From assembly GCF_027924525.1 (NCBI RefSeq), contig NZ_AP027040.1:310001-374000 (forward strand): a DNA stretch of 64,000 nucleotides. Reading direction: 5' to 3'. Below, piece after piece: positions 42,825 to 53,883 of the stretch; positions within the stretch are counted from its first letter, which is position 1, and each line of letters opens with the position of its first letter. The translations under genes and the position numbers were made by a program. The DNA is from Aurantimicrobium sp. INA4 (GTDB taxonomy: Bacteria; Actinomycetota; Actinomycetes; Actinomycetales; Microbacteriaceae). A model generated the notes under the pieces. That model saw nothing but the letters and a program-made list of their open reading frames with translations, made no database searches and was not told where the DNA came from.

Positions 42825-44264
42825 CTATGCCCCAGCGTTGGCGTGCTTTTCCAAGAACGCAAACAGTTCTGTCTCCTCCACACCGGGGAAGGTTCCTGAG
42901 GGCAGGGGAGAGAGCACGTGAGCATGCATGCGCGCACTGGGCCACGCTTTCCCGGACCAGCGCTGGGCAAGTTCGTCACTCGGAACACGGCAGCAGTTCT
43001 CATTGGGGCAGGTCGATACTTCACGGCGTTCGGTGTCGCGACCTCGGAACCACTTTGCGTCGTCGAATGGAACGCCGACGCTGATGGAGAATTCTTCCTT
43101 TTCCCCAGTACCTGTTTGGGTGGAGTCCCAGAAAGTTCCGCCAGGGGTATCGGTGTATTGATAAAACTCGTTTGTGCGGTTGGTGCGCTCGAACGCCATT
43201 CGTGCTGGCCACTTCCTGCAGATGACTTGGCCTTCGATCGAACCGTTCACATCCGCGGGAATCCGCAGACCATCGTTTTCGTAACCTCGGAAAAGACCCT
43301 CACCCTGGTTGACTCTGAGGAAGTGTGTGCGCAAACCAAGATGTTCTGTTGCCAGGTTGGTGAAGCGCAACGCAGCTGCCTCGTGAGTAACACCAAAGGC
43401 ATCTCTAAAGTCTTCAATCGCAATGTTGCGGTCCTTTTTGGCATTTTGTAAAAACGCTACAGAGCGTGAGCGAGGCATGAGAGCCGCGGCTGCAAAGTAG
43501 TTGATTTCCAGGCGCTGCTGCAAGAATTCGGCGTAGTTCGAGGGCTTCTGATGGTTGAGCAATCTATGTGCGATGGCCTGCAGTGCCATGGCACGCAACC
43601 CGTGACCACCCGGGATGGACGCAGGGGGCAAGTAGATACGACCATTGGCGAGGTCAGTGATGGAACGAGCTGAACTGGGAAGGTCATCCACGAAGATGAG
43701 TTCAAACCCGACAAGGTTCGCCATCTCTGCCACCGTGCGGTGCATGAGAGCACCACTTTCGTGGCCTGCACGTTTGACGAGATCTTCAGCGAGCTCATCG
43801 AGTTCAGGAAGGTAGTTGTTTTTCTCGCGCATCACCGCTTGCAATTCGGTGTTTGCGCGACGGGCTTCCTCGGGCGTGGCAATGGAGAGGCGTTCGCGCC
43901 GCTCCATTTCTTTGTGTAGTCCCACGATGGCCTCGAGAGCTTCATCGCTAAGCCCTTTAGTGCTGCGGACAGCTGGCAATTGCAAGGAAGTGTACAGCTC
44001 AGATTGCTGGAGTCGTTCAAGTTCAATCTCGAGTTCCGAGCGGCGGTCTGGGGCCTCGGTGCTCAACAGTTCTTGCACGCTCACACCTAAGGTGGCGGCG
44101 ATGGCATTAAGGAGTGAGAGCTTGGGCTCACGCTTACCGTTCTCAATGAGGGAGAGTTGGCTGGGCACAACCCCCACGCTGTCCCCGAGTTGTTCGAGGG
44201 TCATTCCCGAGTTGATACGGAAATGTTTGATGCGTTTGCCTAAAATCATCATGTCTGCGGCCAT
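42825..44264 (-). CDS. XRE-family regulator with ImmA/IrrE-like domain (ScfR/RamB type)
   Basis: Regulator of the RamB/ScfR class, which senses short-chain acyl-CoA state and controls acetate, propionate and gluconeogenic genes. I start at ATG 44264 (479 residues), because TATTGT lies 6 nt upstream. HTH_3 occupies about residues 8-63 ([20 protein letters not shown]...[18 protein letters not shown]). The middle region with [20 protein letters not shown] fits the IrrE/M78-like fold, here without an intact HExxH. The end has the DUF2083-type Cys cluster [12 protein letters not shown]. It is divergent from pckG across 134 bp, the best clue to its target. Confidence 0.88.
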   Translation of the reverse strand: MAADMMILGKRIKHFRINSGMTLEQLGDSVGVVPSQLSLIENGKREPKLSLLNAIAATLGVSVQELLSTEAPDRRSELEIELERLQQSELYTSLQLPAVRSTKGLSDEALEAIVGLHKEMERRERLSIATPEEARRANTELQAVMREKNNYLPELDELAEDLVKRAGHESGALMHRTVAEMANLVGFELIFVDDLPSSARSITDLANGRIYLPPASIPGGHGLRAMALQAIAHRLLNHQKPSNYAEFLQQRLEINYFAAAALMPRSRSVAFLQNAKKDRNIAIEDFRDAFGVTHEAAALRFTNLATEHLGLRTHFLRVNQGEGLFRGYENDGLRIPADVNGSIEGQVICRKWPARMAFERTNRTNEFYQYTDTPGGTFWDSTQTGTGEKEEFSISVGVPFDDAKWFRGRDTERREVSTCPNENCCRVPSDELAQRWSGKAWPSARMHAHVLSPLPSGTFPGVEETELFAFLEKHANAGA

Positions 44265-44276
44265 TTCTTTACAATA
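44265..44276 (-). promoter_or_regulatory. Leaderless-type promoter of the ScfR/RamB-like gene
   Basis: On the minus strand TATTGT ends 6 nt before the ATG at 44264. Confidence 0.55.
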
Positions 44277-44398
44277 CGAGAAAAAGCTCACTTTTTTCTA
44301 GTGAAATTTGTGAATGTTTCTCTTATCTCTCCTCAATACTTGAAATATCACCAAGTTTTTTCTTCCCTCGAGACTTGGATGAGACAAAGGAGACTCAG

Positions 44399-46273
44399 AT
44401 GTCGATCGCAGACCTCACTCGTACCGAGCCCATCGCTCAGCCTGAGGTGCCCATCGCTACTGAACTCAACGCACCTCCCTTTGTCACTCAGCGTGCCCTG
44501 CTGCACTGGGTTGCAGACATTGCCAAACTAACCAAGCCGGAACGAATTGAATGGTGCGACGGTTCGGATGCCGAATGGCACCGCCTGACAAAGCTCCTCG
44601 TTGAGGCGGGATCCATGATTCCTCTCAATGCAGAGAAGCGCCCCAACTCGTTCCTGGTTCGCTCTGACCCAGATGATGTTGCACGTGTTGAAGACCGTAC
44701 GTTTATTTGTTCCGTCAAGAAAGAAGATGCAGGTCCCACAAACAACTGGCGTGACCCAGATCTGATGAATGAAGAACTGCGTGGACTCTTCGATGGGTCT
44801 ATGCGCGGACGCACTATGTACGTTGTCCCCTTCTCAATGGGTCCCTACGGCGGACCTATCTCGCAGGTCGGCATTCAGCTCACGGACTCTCCCTACGCTG
44901 TGCTCAACCTGCGCATCATGACCCGCATGGGTTTTGATGCTCTGGCTCAAATCGATGAAAAGACCCCCTGGGTTCCTGCGGTTCACTCGGTTGGTATGCC
45001 ACTGGTTGATGCAACCGGTCGTCGCATCGAGGACATTGCTTGGCCTTCAAACCCCATCAAATACATCTGCCACTTCCCAGAAACTCGCGAGATCTGGTCC
45101 TTCGGTTCTGGTTACGGCGGAAACGCTCTTCTCTCTAAGAAGTGCTTCTCGCTGCGGATTGGTTCCTACATGGGTCTGCAAGAGGGCTGGCTCGCTGAGC
45201 ACATGCTCATTCTCAAGCTCACCTCGCCTGAGGGTAAGGCGTACCACATGGCTGCTGCGTTCCCTTCAGCGTGTGGCAAGACCAACCTAGCCATGCTGCG
45301 CCCCACCATCCCCGGATGGAAAGCAGAAACCATCGGTGATGACATTGCCTGGTTGCGCCAGGGAGCAGACGGCCGCCTCTACGCCATCAACCCTGAAGCA
45401 GGTTTCTTCGGTGTCGCACCAGGAACTGGTGAAAAGACCAACCCTGTGGCGATGGACACCGTCAGTGGCAACACCATCTTCACCAACGTGGCGCTCACCG
45501 ATGACGGCGACGTCTGGTGGGAGGGTATGACCGAGAGCGTTCCTGAGCACCTCATCGATTGGCGGGGCAACGACTGGACTCCTGATGCAGGACGCCCAGC
45601 GGCTCACCCCAACTCACGGTTTACTGTTCCAATTCAGCAGTGCCCCACCCTCTCAGATGAGTGGTACGAAACTGCTGGTGTACCCCTGGACGCCATCATC
45701 TTTGGTGGACGACGTGCAACCAACATTCCATTGGTCGCTGAAGCCTTCGACTGGCAGCACGGTGTGTTCATCGGTGCAACGATGTCGAGCGAGCAGACCG
45801 CGGCAGCAGAAGGTGTTGTCGGTGATCTTCGCCGCGATCCTTTCGCCATGCTTCCCTTCTGTGGCTACAACATGGCTGACTACTGGGGTCACTGGCTCGA
45901 GATTGGCAAGCAACTTGGAGACAAGGCCCCTGCAATCTTCCAGGTCAACTGGTTCCGTAAAGACGCTGACGGTTCATTCCTCTGGCCAGGGTTCGGAGAG
46001 AACTCTCGTGTCCTGGAGTGGATTGCACGCCGCGTAGATGGCGACGTGGCAACCGAAAACGCCCCCATGGGTCGTGTTCCCGCAGCAGGAACACTCAACC
46101 TCGATGGCGTGGATGTCTCAGAGGACGCCCTAGAAAAGTTGTTCCATGTTGATCGCAATATGTGGACTGCGGAGTGTGACCTCACCGAGGAATACTTCGA
46201 ACAATTTGGTAACCGTGTTCCTGAAGCACTAACCGAAGAATTGGCTCAGCTACGAGGACGTCTCACCACGTAG
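44399..46273 (+). CDS. pckG: Phosphoenolpyruvate carboxykinase (GTP)
   Basis: Interconverts oxaloacetate and PEP with GTP, the entry step of gluconeogenesis. I choose ATG 44399 (624 residues) because AAGGAG stands 6 nt upstream; an in-frame ATG at 44375 lies before this ribosome site. Visible motifs are [20 protein letters not shown] (substrate site), [13 protein letters not shown] (kinase-1a P-loop with the reactive Cys), [10 protein letters not shown] (kinase-2) and NWFRKDADG. Length fits the GTP family of about 600-620. Divergent from the ScfR/RamB-like regulator. Confidence 0.97.
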   Translation: MSIADLTRTEPIAQPEVPIATELNAPPFVTQRALLHWVADIAKLTKPERIEWCDGSDAEWHRLTKLLVEAGSMIPLNAEKRPNSFLVRSDPDDVARVEDRTFICSVKKEDAGPTNNWRDPDLMNEELRGLFDGSMRGRTMYVVPFSMGPYGGPISQVGIQLTDSPYAVLNLRIMTRMGFDALAQIDEKTPWVPAVHSVGMPLVDATGRRIEDIAWPSNPIKYICHFPETREIWSFGSGYGGNALLSKKCFSLRIGSYMGLQEGWLAEHMLILKLTSPEGKAYHMAAAFPSACGKTNLAMLRPTIPGWKAETIGDDIAWLRQGADGRLYAINPEAGFFGVAPGTGEKTNPVAMDTVSGNTIFTNVALTDDGDVWWEGMTESVPEHLIDWRGNDWTPDAGRPAAHPNSRFTVPIQQCPTLSDEWYETAGVPLDAIIFGGRRATNIPLVAEAFDWQHGVFIGATMSSEQTAAAEGVVGDLRRDPFAMLPFCGYNMADYWGHWLEIGKQLGDKAPAIFQVNWFRKDADGSFLWPGFGENSRVLEWIARRVDGDVATENAPMGRVPAAGTLNLDGVDVSEDALEKLFHVDRNMWTAECDLTEEYFEQFGNRVPEALTEELAQLRGRLTT

Positions 46274-46288
46274 AGTCCTGAGCCAAAA

Positions 46289-46306
46289 CCGACAATTTAT
46301 TGTCGG
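46289..46306 (+). terminator. Possible weak terminator after pckG
   Basis: CCGACAA-TTTA-TTGTCGG is a perfect 7-bp hairpin 15 bp after the stop. It lacks a T-run, so termination is uncertain. Confidence 0.4.
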
Positions 46307-46375
46307 ACGAGTGAACCGGGTCTGTGTCTCTCAGTCTCGGTGAGAAGATGGGGTTGTACATCTGGAGGGAAACTG

Positions 46376-46804
46376 ATGACCAACCCCATCTTCTCCTCAC
46401 TTCGTGAAGTGAAAAGCCCGCGCTATCTTGCAGCGATATGGGTTTCTCGCATCCTTGCGTTAGCCGTCGCCGCCCTCTACTTCACTGCATGGTGGGATGA
46501 GTCACAAGCACGGCAAGAACCCATGCTTGGGGGAGCATCCAACCCCAGCTTGATCTATACCTGGGCAGTATTCACTCACCTCCTGCCGGCTGTTGCTCTC
46601 GTATTCTTCATCGTTGTGGGCTGGAATAAGCCTGGAATATCTGGAATTGGGTTTGCCCTTTTCGCCTTCCTACAGGCATTTACTGTGGGCGGAGAATTCG
46701 CTTACATCCCCATCGTTGTTGCCCCCGCACTCATCGTGGCCCTTGCCTATGTGACCGCATATCGCTGGGGTATTCGTGAGAAGTTCCTCAAGAGCAAATC
46801 ATGA
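46376..46804 (+). CDS. Small integral membrane protein of unknown function
   Basis: Protein of 142 residues from ATG 46376, chosen for the GGAGGG 7-9 nt upstream. It shows four hydrophobic segments (about residues 19-37, 58-81, 87-106 and 108-128) and a basic C-terminal tail. No enzymatic motif or family is recognisable. Its stop overlaps the mazG start (ATGA), which ties it to that operon. Confidence 0.7.
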   Translation: MTNPIFSSLREVKSPRYLAAIWVSRILALAVAALYFTAWWDESQARQEPMLGGASNPSLIYTWAVFTHLLPAVALVFFIVVGWNKPGISGIGFALFAFLQAFTVGGEFAYIPIVVAPALIVALAYVTAYRWGIREKFLKSKS

Positions 46805-47454
46805 GCGAAGAGCAGAAAGACCAATCCAAACTCGATGAGCTCATCGAAGTCATGGCCGTGTTGCGGGCACCAGGGGGCTGCCCTTGGGATGCCGAGCAAA
46901 CTCACGAGTCCCTGATCAAATACCTCATCGAGGAAACCTACGAACTCATTGACGCTATTGAGTCGGGTGACCGCGACGCCATGATCGAAGAGCTCGGGGA
47001 TGTGCTCTATCAAGTCATCTTCCACGCTGATCTTGCCTCCACCACACCAGGTGAAGAATTCGATATTCAAGATGTTGCCGCCCACATGACCGCCAAGATG
47101 GTTGGGCGCCACCCACACGTCTTCGGCGAGAACAAACTCGAAACTGCTGACGAAGTCATTCAAGTCTGGGATGAACTCAAGAAGGCAGAAAAGCCCGGAA
47201 GAACCTCCACGCTCGACGGCATCCCAAAATCCATGCCCGCCCTCGCGCTTGCCGAGAAACTTCTGGGCAAAGCTGAAAAGGTCGGTTTAGAGAAGCAGCA
47301 CCTGCCTGATCCGCCCATCTGGGAAAGTGAAGACGAGGTGGGCAGTATTTTGCTGAGCATTGTCTCTTCTGCCCGCGAGCAAGGTATCGACGCTGAGAAA
47401 GCACTGCGTGTGCGGCTGCGTGAACTGCAGGAAGACATTCGAGAGGCAGAATAG
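46801..47454 (+). CDS. mazG: Nucleoside triphosphate pyrophosphohydrolase MazG
   Basis: All-alpha NTP pyrophosphatase of 217 residues that clears non-canonical or surplus nucleotides. The MazG core has GGCPWDAEQTHESLIKYLIEETYELIDAI with the EExxE metal motif and EELGDVLYQVIFHA. The length is shorter than E. coli MazG (263) and near the single-core actinobacterial form. hisS begins 4 bp after the stop. Confidence 0.92.
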   Translation: MSEEQKDQSKLDELIEVMAVLRAPGGCPWDAEQTHESLIKYLIEETYELIDAIESGDRDAMIEELGDVLYQVIFHADLASTTPGEEFDIQDVAAHMTAKMVGRHPHVFGENKLETADEVIQVWDELKKAEKPGRTSTLDGIPKSMPALALAEKLLGKAEKVGLEKQHLPDPPIWESEDEVGSILLSIVSSAREQGIDAEKALRVRLRELQEDIREAE

Positions 47455-47458
47455 ATAC

Positions 47459-48766
47459 ATGGCTCGTGACGTTTCTCCTCCCCGTGGAATGCGGGATTTC
47501 CTTCCCGCAGATAAGGCCAAGCGCGAACGCGCTTTGCGCATCATCCGGGATGTGTACTCCAGCCACGGTTTTGAAGAAATCGAAACTCCAGTCGTCGAAG
47601 ATTTTGAACGTTTGCACTCAGGTCTGGGCGGAGATAACGAAAAGCTCGCCTTCAGCGTGCTCAAGCGCGGACTCGACCGTGAGGCGCTCGAGGCTGCAGC
47701 ACAATCTGGAGATGCGCACGACCTGGCCGATTTGGGTCTGCGATTTGATCTCACGGTTCCTTTGGCCAGGTTCTATGCCAGCCACCGCTCAGAGCTCCCC
47801 ACTGTTTTCCGCGCCATCCAAATAGCTCCCGTGTGGCGGGCAGAGCGACCCCAGAAGGGCCGCTACCGCCAGTTCGTCCAGTGCGACATCGACATCATCG
47901 GTGATGGAACACAACTAGCTGAGGTTGAACTCATCACGGCAACCTCCGCAGTTCTCTCCACCCTCGGACTCCAGGGCTGCACCATTCGCATCAACGACCG
48001 TCGTATTTTGTCAGGCATTCTTGACTACTGCGGTTTTGCCCCAGAGCGCTTTGGTTCCGCTCTGATCTCTATCGACAAACTCGACAAGATTGGCGCCGAG
48101 GGTGTCGTCAAAGAACTGTCAGAAACCGGCCCTGATGCCGCCGCAGTACTGGGCGGACTGCTGGAGCGCATCGAACCGCACCTGGCTTCAGGCGGGGTTC
48201 CAATGACCACTGCAGATATTCTTTCTGTTCTGCCCGAGGGCATTGATTCCGATGCTGTGGCAGATCTGGAAACCTTGGCGCAGGCACTTACACAATTGCC
48301 TTCCGGTGTTGAGGTGCGCTTTGATCCCACTTTGGTGCGCGGCATGGGTTACTACACTGGCACCATCTTTGAGATAGCTCACCCTGAATCTGGATCTTCA
48401 GTTGGTGGCGGCGGACGCTATGACGGCATGATTGGCCGATTCCTTGGTCAAGACGTTCCCGCGGCGGGTTTCTCTATTGGTTTTGAACGCATCGTTGATC
48501 TCATTGAAGTTGATGCCTCAGGTGCACAAGACAGTGTCGTGCTGGTTCACGATGCCGTCTTGGACAGCGCTGATCTGAGTCTTTCAACATTGATGGGGAT
48601 TAAGAGCGAGCTCATTGCTGCTGGCAAGCGTGTTCGCCTTGAGAAGCGTGCGAAAAATCTCACACCCGTGCTTGATCGTGCTCGCGAGGCAGGATTTGGC
48701 TCCTTTGCCTTTGTTTCTGCTGAGACTACGAGTGCCAAGGACCTGGTCTTCAAGGACCTCGCCTAG
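47459..48766 (+). CDS. hisS: Histidyl-tRNA synthetase
   Basis: Class II synthetase of 435 residues. The ATG at 47459 is used: the product begins ARDVSPPRGMRDFLP as in the family, the longer frame overlaps mazG, and CAGAAT lies 6 nt upstream (near-leaderless pattern). Motif 2 is in FRAIQIAPVWRAERPQKGRYRQFVQCDID; the His-specific ARG-type loop is LVRGMGYYTGTIFEI; motif 3 is AAGFSIGFERI. The anticodon-binding domain forms the last about 95 residues. Confidence 0.95.
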   Translation: MARDVSPPRGMRDFLPADKAKRERALRIIRDVYSSHGFEEIETPVVEDFERLHSGLGGDNEKLAFSVLKRGLDREALEAAAQSGDAHDLADLGLRFDLTVPLARFYASHRSELPTVFRAIQIAPVWRAERPQKGRYRQFVQCDIDIIGDGTQLAEVELITATSAVLSTLGLQGCTIRINDRRILSGILDYCGFAPERFGSALISIDKLDKIGAEGVVKELSETGPDAAAVLGGLLERIEPHLASGGVPMTTADILSVLPEGIDSDAVADLETLAQALTQLPSGVEVRFDPTLVRGMGYYTGTIFEIAHPESGSSVGGGGRYDGMIGRFLGQDVPAAGFSIGFERIVDLIEVDASGAQDSVVLVHDAVLDSADLSLSTLMGIKSELIAAGKRVRLEKRAKNLTPVLDRAREAGFGSFAFVSAETTSAKDLVFKDLA

Positions 48767-48772
48767 AATTAA

Positions 48773-50104
<1,332 letters not shown>

Positions 50105-50119
50105 GAGTAGCACGCCGAC

Positions 50120-50611
50120 ATGGCCAAGAAAAACGTCCGCGTTCGTAAGGTTCCGGTGGCTTTGGTCACCGGAACCACGAAAGCAGGCGTCTGGCTTGGC
50201 AGTATTCGTGTTTCTGGTTTCACCATCTTGGTCATGTCCTTGACCTTGCTGGGTGTGGGCATTTTGGCCCCGCAGCTGAAAATCTTGATCGAACAACGCC
50301 AAGTTGTTGCAGATCTCCAAGCAGAGGCGGCCCAGAAGCAGGCTGATCTCACCGAACTAGAAAAGCAGCGTGCTCGCTGGGATGACCCCGCCTATGTTCG
50401 CGCCCAAGCCCGTGACCGCTTGTACTACGTGATGCCCGGTGAGATTAGTTACCTCGTGATTAACGACACGCAGGTGGAAGACCTCAAGCGGGAGAAAGCA
50501 ACTGCTGAACTCCAAAACACCCAAACAGACTGGGTTACTGGCCTGTTGAAGTCTTTCCTCATCGCTGGGCTGGGAACACCCACTCCTGACCAAGTTCAGC
50601 CAGTTCAGTAA
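50120..50611 (+). CDS. ftsB: Septum formation initiator family protein (FtsB/DivIC)
   Basis: Bitopic division protein of 163 residues with a short cytoplasmic basic N-terminus, one membrane helix (about 36-55), and an extracytoplasmic coiled coil (about 58-90, LQAEAAQKQADLTELEKQRARW). The FtsB/DivIC motif WDDPAYVRAQARDRLYYVMPGEISYLV follows. It should bridge FtsQ and FtsL in the divisome. It sits in the classic actinobacterial position directly after eno. Confidence 0.92.
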   Translation: MAKKNVRVRKVPVALVTGTTKAGVWLGSIRVSGFTILVMSLTLLGVGILAPQLKILIEQRQVVADLQAEAAQKQADLTELEKQRARWDDPAYVRAQARDRLYYVMPGEISYLVINDTQVEDLKREKATAELQNTQTDWVTGLLKSFLIAGLGTPTPDQVQPVQ

Positions 50612-50622
50612 GAAAGTTTTTC

Positions 50623-51135
50623 ATGCGTCCCCCCTTTGATCCCGTCAGTGACGAAGACATCCGGATTGTTTCGGCACAACTGGGCCGCCAGGCACGTGAT
50701 GTGGTTGGTATTCCGGCCCGTTGTGTGTGCGGTGCGCCCACCGTGGTGGCTACCTCGCCCCGACTTTCTGATGGAACACCGTTTCCTACCTTCTACTACC
50801 TCACACACCCGGCAGCCACTGTCGCCATGAGCGATCTTGAAGCAACCCAGGTGATGGCTGAATTCACTGAGGTGTTGAACGCGGACCCTGAGATGCAAAA
50901 GCAGTATCTTGCCGCGCACGAACAGTTCATTGCGGACCGTGAAAGCTTTGGAGTTGTTCCAGAAATTGACGGGATATCTGCTGGGGGAATGCCGGTGCGC
51001 GTGAAGTGTCTTCACGCGCTGGCCGGCCATGCCCTGGCAGCAGGACCGGGAGTCAATCCCATCGGGGACCTTGCTCTAGCCCGTTCGAGTTGGTCTCCTG
51101 AGGTGTGCCAGTGCGTCGTCTACGACGAGGACTAA
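50623..51135 (+). CDS. DUF501 protein
   Basis: Conserved actinobacterial protein of 170 residues with no known activity. A characteristic CVCGAPTVVATSPRLSDGTPFPTFYYLT motif begins near residue 28; another Cys sits in VKCLHALAGHALAAGPGVNPIGD (about 124-146). His and Cys in these blocks could bind metal or form an active site, which is speculation. Its 3' end overlaps the start of the subtilase gene by about 31 bp. Confidence 0.88.
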   Translation: MRPPFDPVSDEDIRIVSAQLGRQARDVVGIPARCVCGAPTVVATSPRLSDGTPFPTFYYLTHPAATVAMSDLEATQVMAEFTEVLNADPEMQKQYLAAHEQFIADRESFGVVPEIDGISAGGMPVRVKCLHALAGHALAAGPGVNPIGDLALARSSWSPEVCQCVVYDED

Positions 51136-52391
51136 TTCTTCTTGCAACATTTGCCGTCACCATGATGACGGTATTGCAGGCTGTGCCTGCCCGGGCTGAC
51201 TACATCCGTGACATGGAGTATTGGCTTTCGGATTACAACTTCTATCAAGCCTGGGATATCACCCGCGGTGAGGGCGTCCTGGTTTCTGTCATTGACTCCG
51301 GTATTGGGTATGCGCCAGATATCAATGCTGCTGTGGTCGGCGGAGCAGATTTTTCCGGCATTGGGTCCCCAGATGGTCGTACTCCGGTGGGCGCCTCGCC
51401 TGATCACGGAACGTTAGTGGCTTCTGTTCTTGCAGGCCGTGGCACCGGAGGAAACAACGGAATTTTAGGCACAGCACCGGCTGCACAGCTTCTTTCGGCT
51501 TCGGTCGCCTTCGGTGTAGACACGGCTATCCCTTCGGACGAGCAGATAGCCAATGCCATCAAATGGTCGGTGGATCAGGGCGCCAAAGTAATCAACATGT
51601 CCCTGACCAGAAACTCACTGGAATGGCCAAAGAGCTGGGACGAGGCATTCCTTTATGCCTTCGAGCATGATGTCGTGATTGTTGCTGCTGCGGGTAACCG
51701 TGGCTCTGGTACCAATGAGGTGGGAGCACCGGCAACAATTCCTGGAGTCTTGACCGTTGCCGGGTTGGATGCCAACGGAGAAGCCAGCTATGACGCTTCC
51801 AGCCAGGGAATCACCATCGCGGTTTCTGCCCCCAGTGAGGCACTCGTGGGTGTTGCCCCGGGCGGCCAATACATGAAGTGGTCTGGCTCCAGTGGTGCAG
51901 CCCCCATCGTCTCTGGACTGGTGGCATTAGTGCGAGCATCACACCCTGAACTTGATGCCAACAATGTGATTCAGCGCGTTATCGCTACCGCCACGCCTGT
52001 TGGTGAGGTTCCGAGCCCTATTTATGGCTTTGGAAAGATCAACGCCTACGCTGCCGTGACAGCAGAGGTGGCACCCGTGAAAGCAAACCCACTGGGTGAT
52101 CTCACCGAATGGATCAAGTTGTATCGGCGCGGAAGTTCCACCTCAACTCCCATCCCATGGGATACCTCGACAGCAACCCCCGCTCCCTTGCCCTTCGACA
52201 GCGGCAATATTGCGGGTCTTCCCACGCTCTATCAGCTGACCACCGTGGGTGTTCCGTTACTGTTTTTCGCTGGATTCGGTACGATTGTAGTTATCGGGTA
52301 CATCGGAGTTACTCGAAGACTTCGTCCTGTTGTTCCCCGTGATCATTCCCGTCACGAAACAGACGAGACGCCCCAACCCCCCAATGTCTAG
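51105..52391 (+). CDS. Membrane-anchored S8 serine peptidase (subtilisin/mycosin-like)
   Basis: Secreted subtilase of 428 residues. A signal peptide (about 8-31, ending ARAD) precedes the peptidase domain with catalytic D64 (VSVIDSGIG), H101 (SPDHGTLVAS), oxyanion N198 (AAAGNRGS) and S263 (SGSSGAAPIVSG, with Ser-Gly where most subtilases have Thr...Met). A Pro/Thr-rich linker and a C-terminal helix (about 376-398) plus basic tail anchor it, as in mycosins, but no ESX genes are present. The GTG at 51105 or the in-frame GTG at 51111 could be the start; both overlap the DUF501 gene. Confidence 0.88.
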   Translation: MPVRRLRRGLILLATFAVTMMTVLQAVPARADYIRDMEYWLSDYNFYQAWDITRGEGVLVSVIDSGIGYAPDINAAVVGGADFSGIGSPDGRTPVGASPDHGTLVASVLAGRGTGGNNGILGTAPAAQLLSASVAFGVDTAIPSDEQIANAIKWSVDQGAKVINMSLTRNSLEWPKSWDEAFLYAFEHDVVIVAAAGNRGSGTNEVGAPATIPGVLTVAGLDANGEASYDASSQGITIAVSAPSEALVGVAPGGQYMKWSGSSGAAPIVSGLVALVRASHPELDANNVIQRVIATATPVGEVPSPIYGFGKINAYAAVTAEVAPVKANPLGDLTEWIKLYRRGSSTSTPIPWDTSTATPAPLPFDSGNIAGLPTLYQLTTVGVPLLFFAGFGTIVVIGYIGVTRRLRPVVPRDHSRHETDETPQPPNV

Positions 52392-52407
52392 CTGGAGACG
52401 TATTACT

Positions 52408-53820
52408 GTGCCCAAGATTCTGATTGTCGGTGCTGGTTACGCTGGTTTCTATACCGCGTGGAAGCTCGAAAAACTCCTCCGTAACGGAGAAGCAGAAGTC
52501 ACCATTGTTGACCCATTGCCCTACATGACTTATCAGCCCTTCCTTCCCGAAGTTGCTGCAGGTTCCATCGAGCCTCGCCACGCAGTTGTTGGTCACCGCT
52601 CTCACCTGCGTAAGACCCGAGTTATCTCCGGCAAGGTCGTAGGAATCAATCACGCCAAGAAGACTGCCACCATCGTTCCTAACGCAGGTAAGCAGTTCGA
52701 CGAGAAGTATGACCAGGTTATTTTCACCGCTGGTGCCGTCTCCCGTACCTTCCCCATCCCAGGTATTGCTGACAACGCTATTGGTTTGAAGACCATCGAA
52801 GAGGCTGTTGCCATTCGCGACCGCCTGCTCTCTAACTTCGACAAGGCAGCACAGCTTCCTGCAGGTCCTGAGCGTGACCGCCTGCTCACCGTCACCGTTG
52901 TTGGTGGTGGATTCGCAGGTATTGAGGTTTTCGCTGAGCTTCGCTCACTGGCTTCCGACCTCATCAAGGACTACCCAGAGCTCACCTTCGATGACACCCA
53001 CTTCCACCTCATTGAGGCTATGGGTCGCATCATGCCTGAAGTTTCGCTGGAGACCAGCAAGTGGGTTCTGAACAACCTCGCAACCCGCGGTGCTCAGGTT
53101 CACCTGGACACTCAGCTTCAGTCAGCAGAGAACGGTGTTATCCAGCTCTCCACCGGTGAAAGCTTCGAATCCGACCTCATCATTTGGACCGCAGGTGTCA
53201 TGGCTAACCCCATGCTGCGTGCAACTGACTTCCCCCTCGACGAGCGTGGACGACTGCGTGTGCGCGCCGACCTGCGTGTTGAAGGTGACAAGGGAGTTAT
53301 CGAAGGCGCCTGGGGTGCAGGAGATGCAACCGCATGTCCTGACCTTTCCGGTGGCGGCGTAGGTGGCTACTGTGTTCCTAACGCTCAGCACGCAGTCCGC
53401 CAGGGCAAGCTCATGGCACGCAACGTTGTTGCCGTGCTTCGTGGCGAAGGACCCACTGACTACTTCCACAAGAACCTGGGTGCTGTTGCAGGCCTCGGTT
53501 TGAACATCGGTGTATTCCAGTCCGGCAAGATCGCCCTCAAGGGTTACATCGCATGGCTTGCGCACCGTGGCTACCACGGTCTGGCTATGCCATCCTTCGA
53601 GCGCAAGTTCCGCGTCATCTGGGGATGGTGGAACAACTTCTGGCTCGGACGTGACATCGTCTCTCTCGAAGCTCGTGAGACTCCTCGCGCCGCTTTCGAA
53701 GAGTTTGCTTCACGCCCTGCAGCTCCAGCTAAGGCAGCAGCGAAGCCTGCTGCTAAGAAGGTTGCTGCAAAGCCAGCTGCAAAGAAGGCTCCTGCGAAGA
53801 AGCCAGCAGCCAAGAAGTAA
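52408..53820 (+). CDS. ndh: Type II NADH dehydrogenase with Ala/Lys/Pro-rich tail
   Basis: Single-subunit flavoprotein passing electrons from NADH to quinone at the membrane without pumping protons. I start at GTG 52408 (470 residues) because GGAGA stands about 10 nt upstream and the FAD motif VGAGYAGF follows at once; ATG 52384 has no ribosome site. The NADH-binding motif is VVGGGFAGIEVFAEL (about 167-181); GAGDATACP contacts FAD; the amphipathic C-terminal region precedes a tail of about 33 residues built of AAKPAAKK-like units, resembling histone H1/HU-type tails. Such a tail is not part of the NDH-2 fold. A strong terminator follows. Confidence 0.93.
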   Translation: MPKILIVGAGYAGFYTAWKLEKLLRNGEAEVTIVDPLPYMTYQPFLPEVAAGSIEPRHAVVGHRSHLRKTRVISGKVVGINHAKKTATIVPNAGKQFDEKYDQVIFTAGAVSRTFPIPGIADNAIGLKTIEEAVAIRDRLLSNFDKAAQLPAGPERDRLLTVTVVGGGFAGIEVFAELRSLASDLIKDYPELTFDDTHFHLIEAMGRIMPEVSLETSKWVLNNLATRGAQVHLDTQLQSAENGVIQLSTGESFESDLIIWTAGVMANPMLRATDFPLDERGRLRVRADLRVEGDKGVIEGAWGAGDATACPDLSGGGVGGYCVPNAQHAVRQGKLMARNVVAVLRGEGPTDYFHKNLGAVAGLGLNIGVFQSGKIALKGYIAWLAHRGYHGLAMPSFERKFRVIWGWWNNFWLGRDIVSLEARETPRAAFEEFASRPAAPAKAAAKPAAKKVAAKPAAKKAPAKKPAAKK

Positions 53821-53829
53821 AACTTCTTT

Positions 53830-53861
53830 CACAAGGGAGGCCGTCCGCGGCCTCCCTTGTG
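53830..53861 (+). terminator. Rho-independent terminator after ndh
   Basis: CACAAGGGAGGCCG / CGGCCTCCCTTGTG form a perfect 14-bp stem with a TCCG loop 9 bp after the ndh stop, followed by CTTTGCT. Confidence 0.88.
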
Positions 53862-53883
53862 CTTTGCTAGCCTTGAGAGGTAC

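Noticed and set aside
42825..44264. ScfR/RamB-like protein as an active M78 metallopeptidase
   Set aside because: The helix with [10 protein letters not shown] lacks an HExxH motif, so only the fold, not zinc catalysis, is supported.
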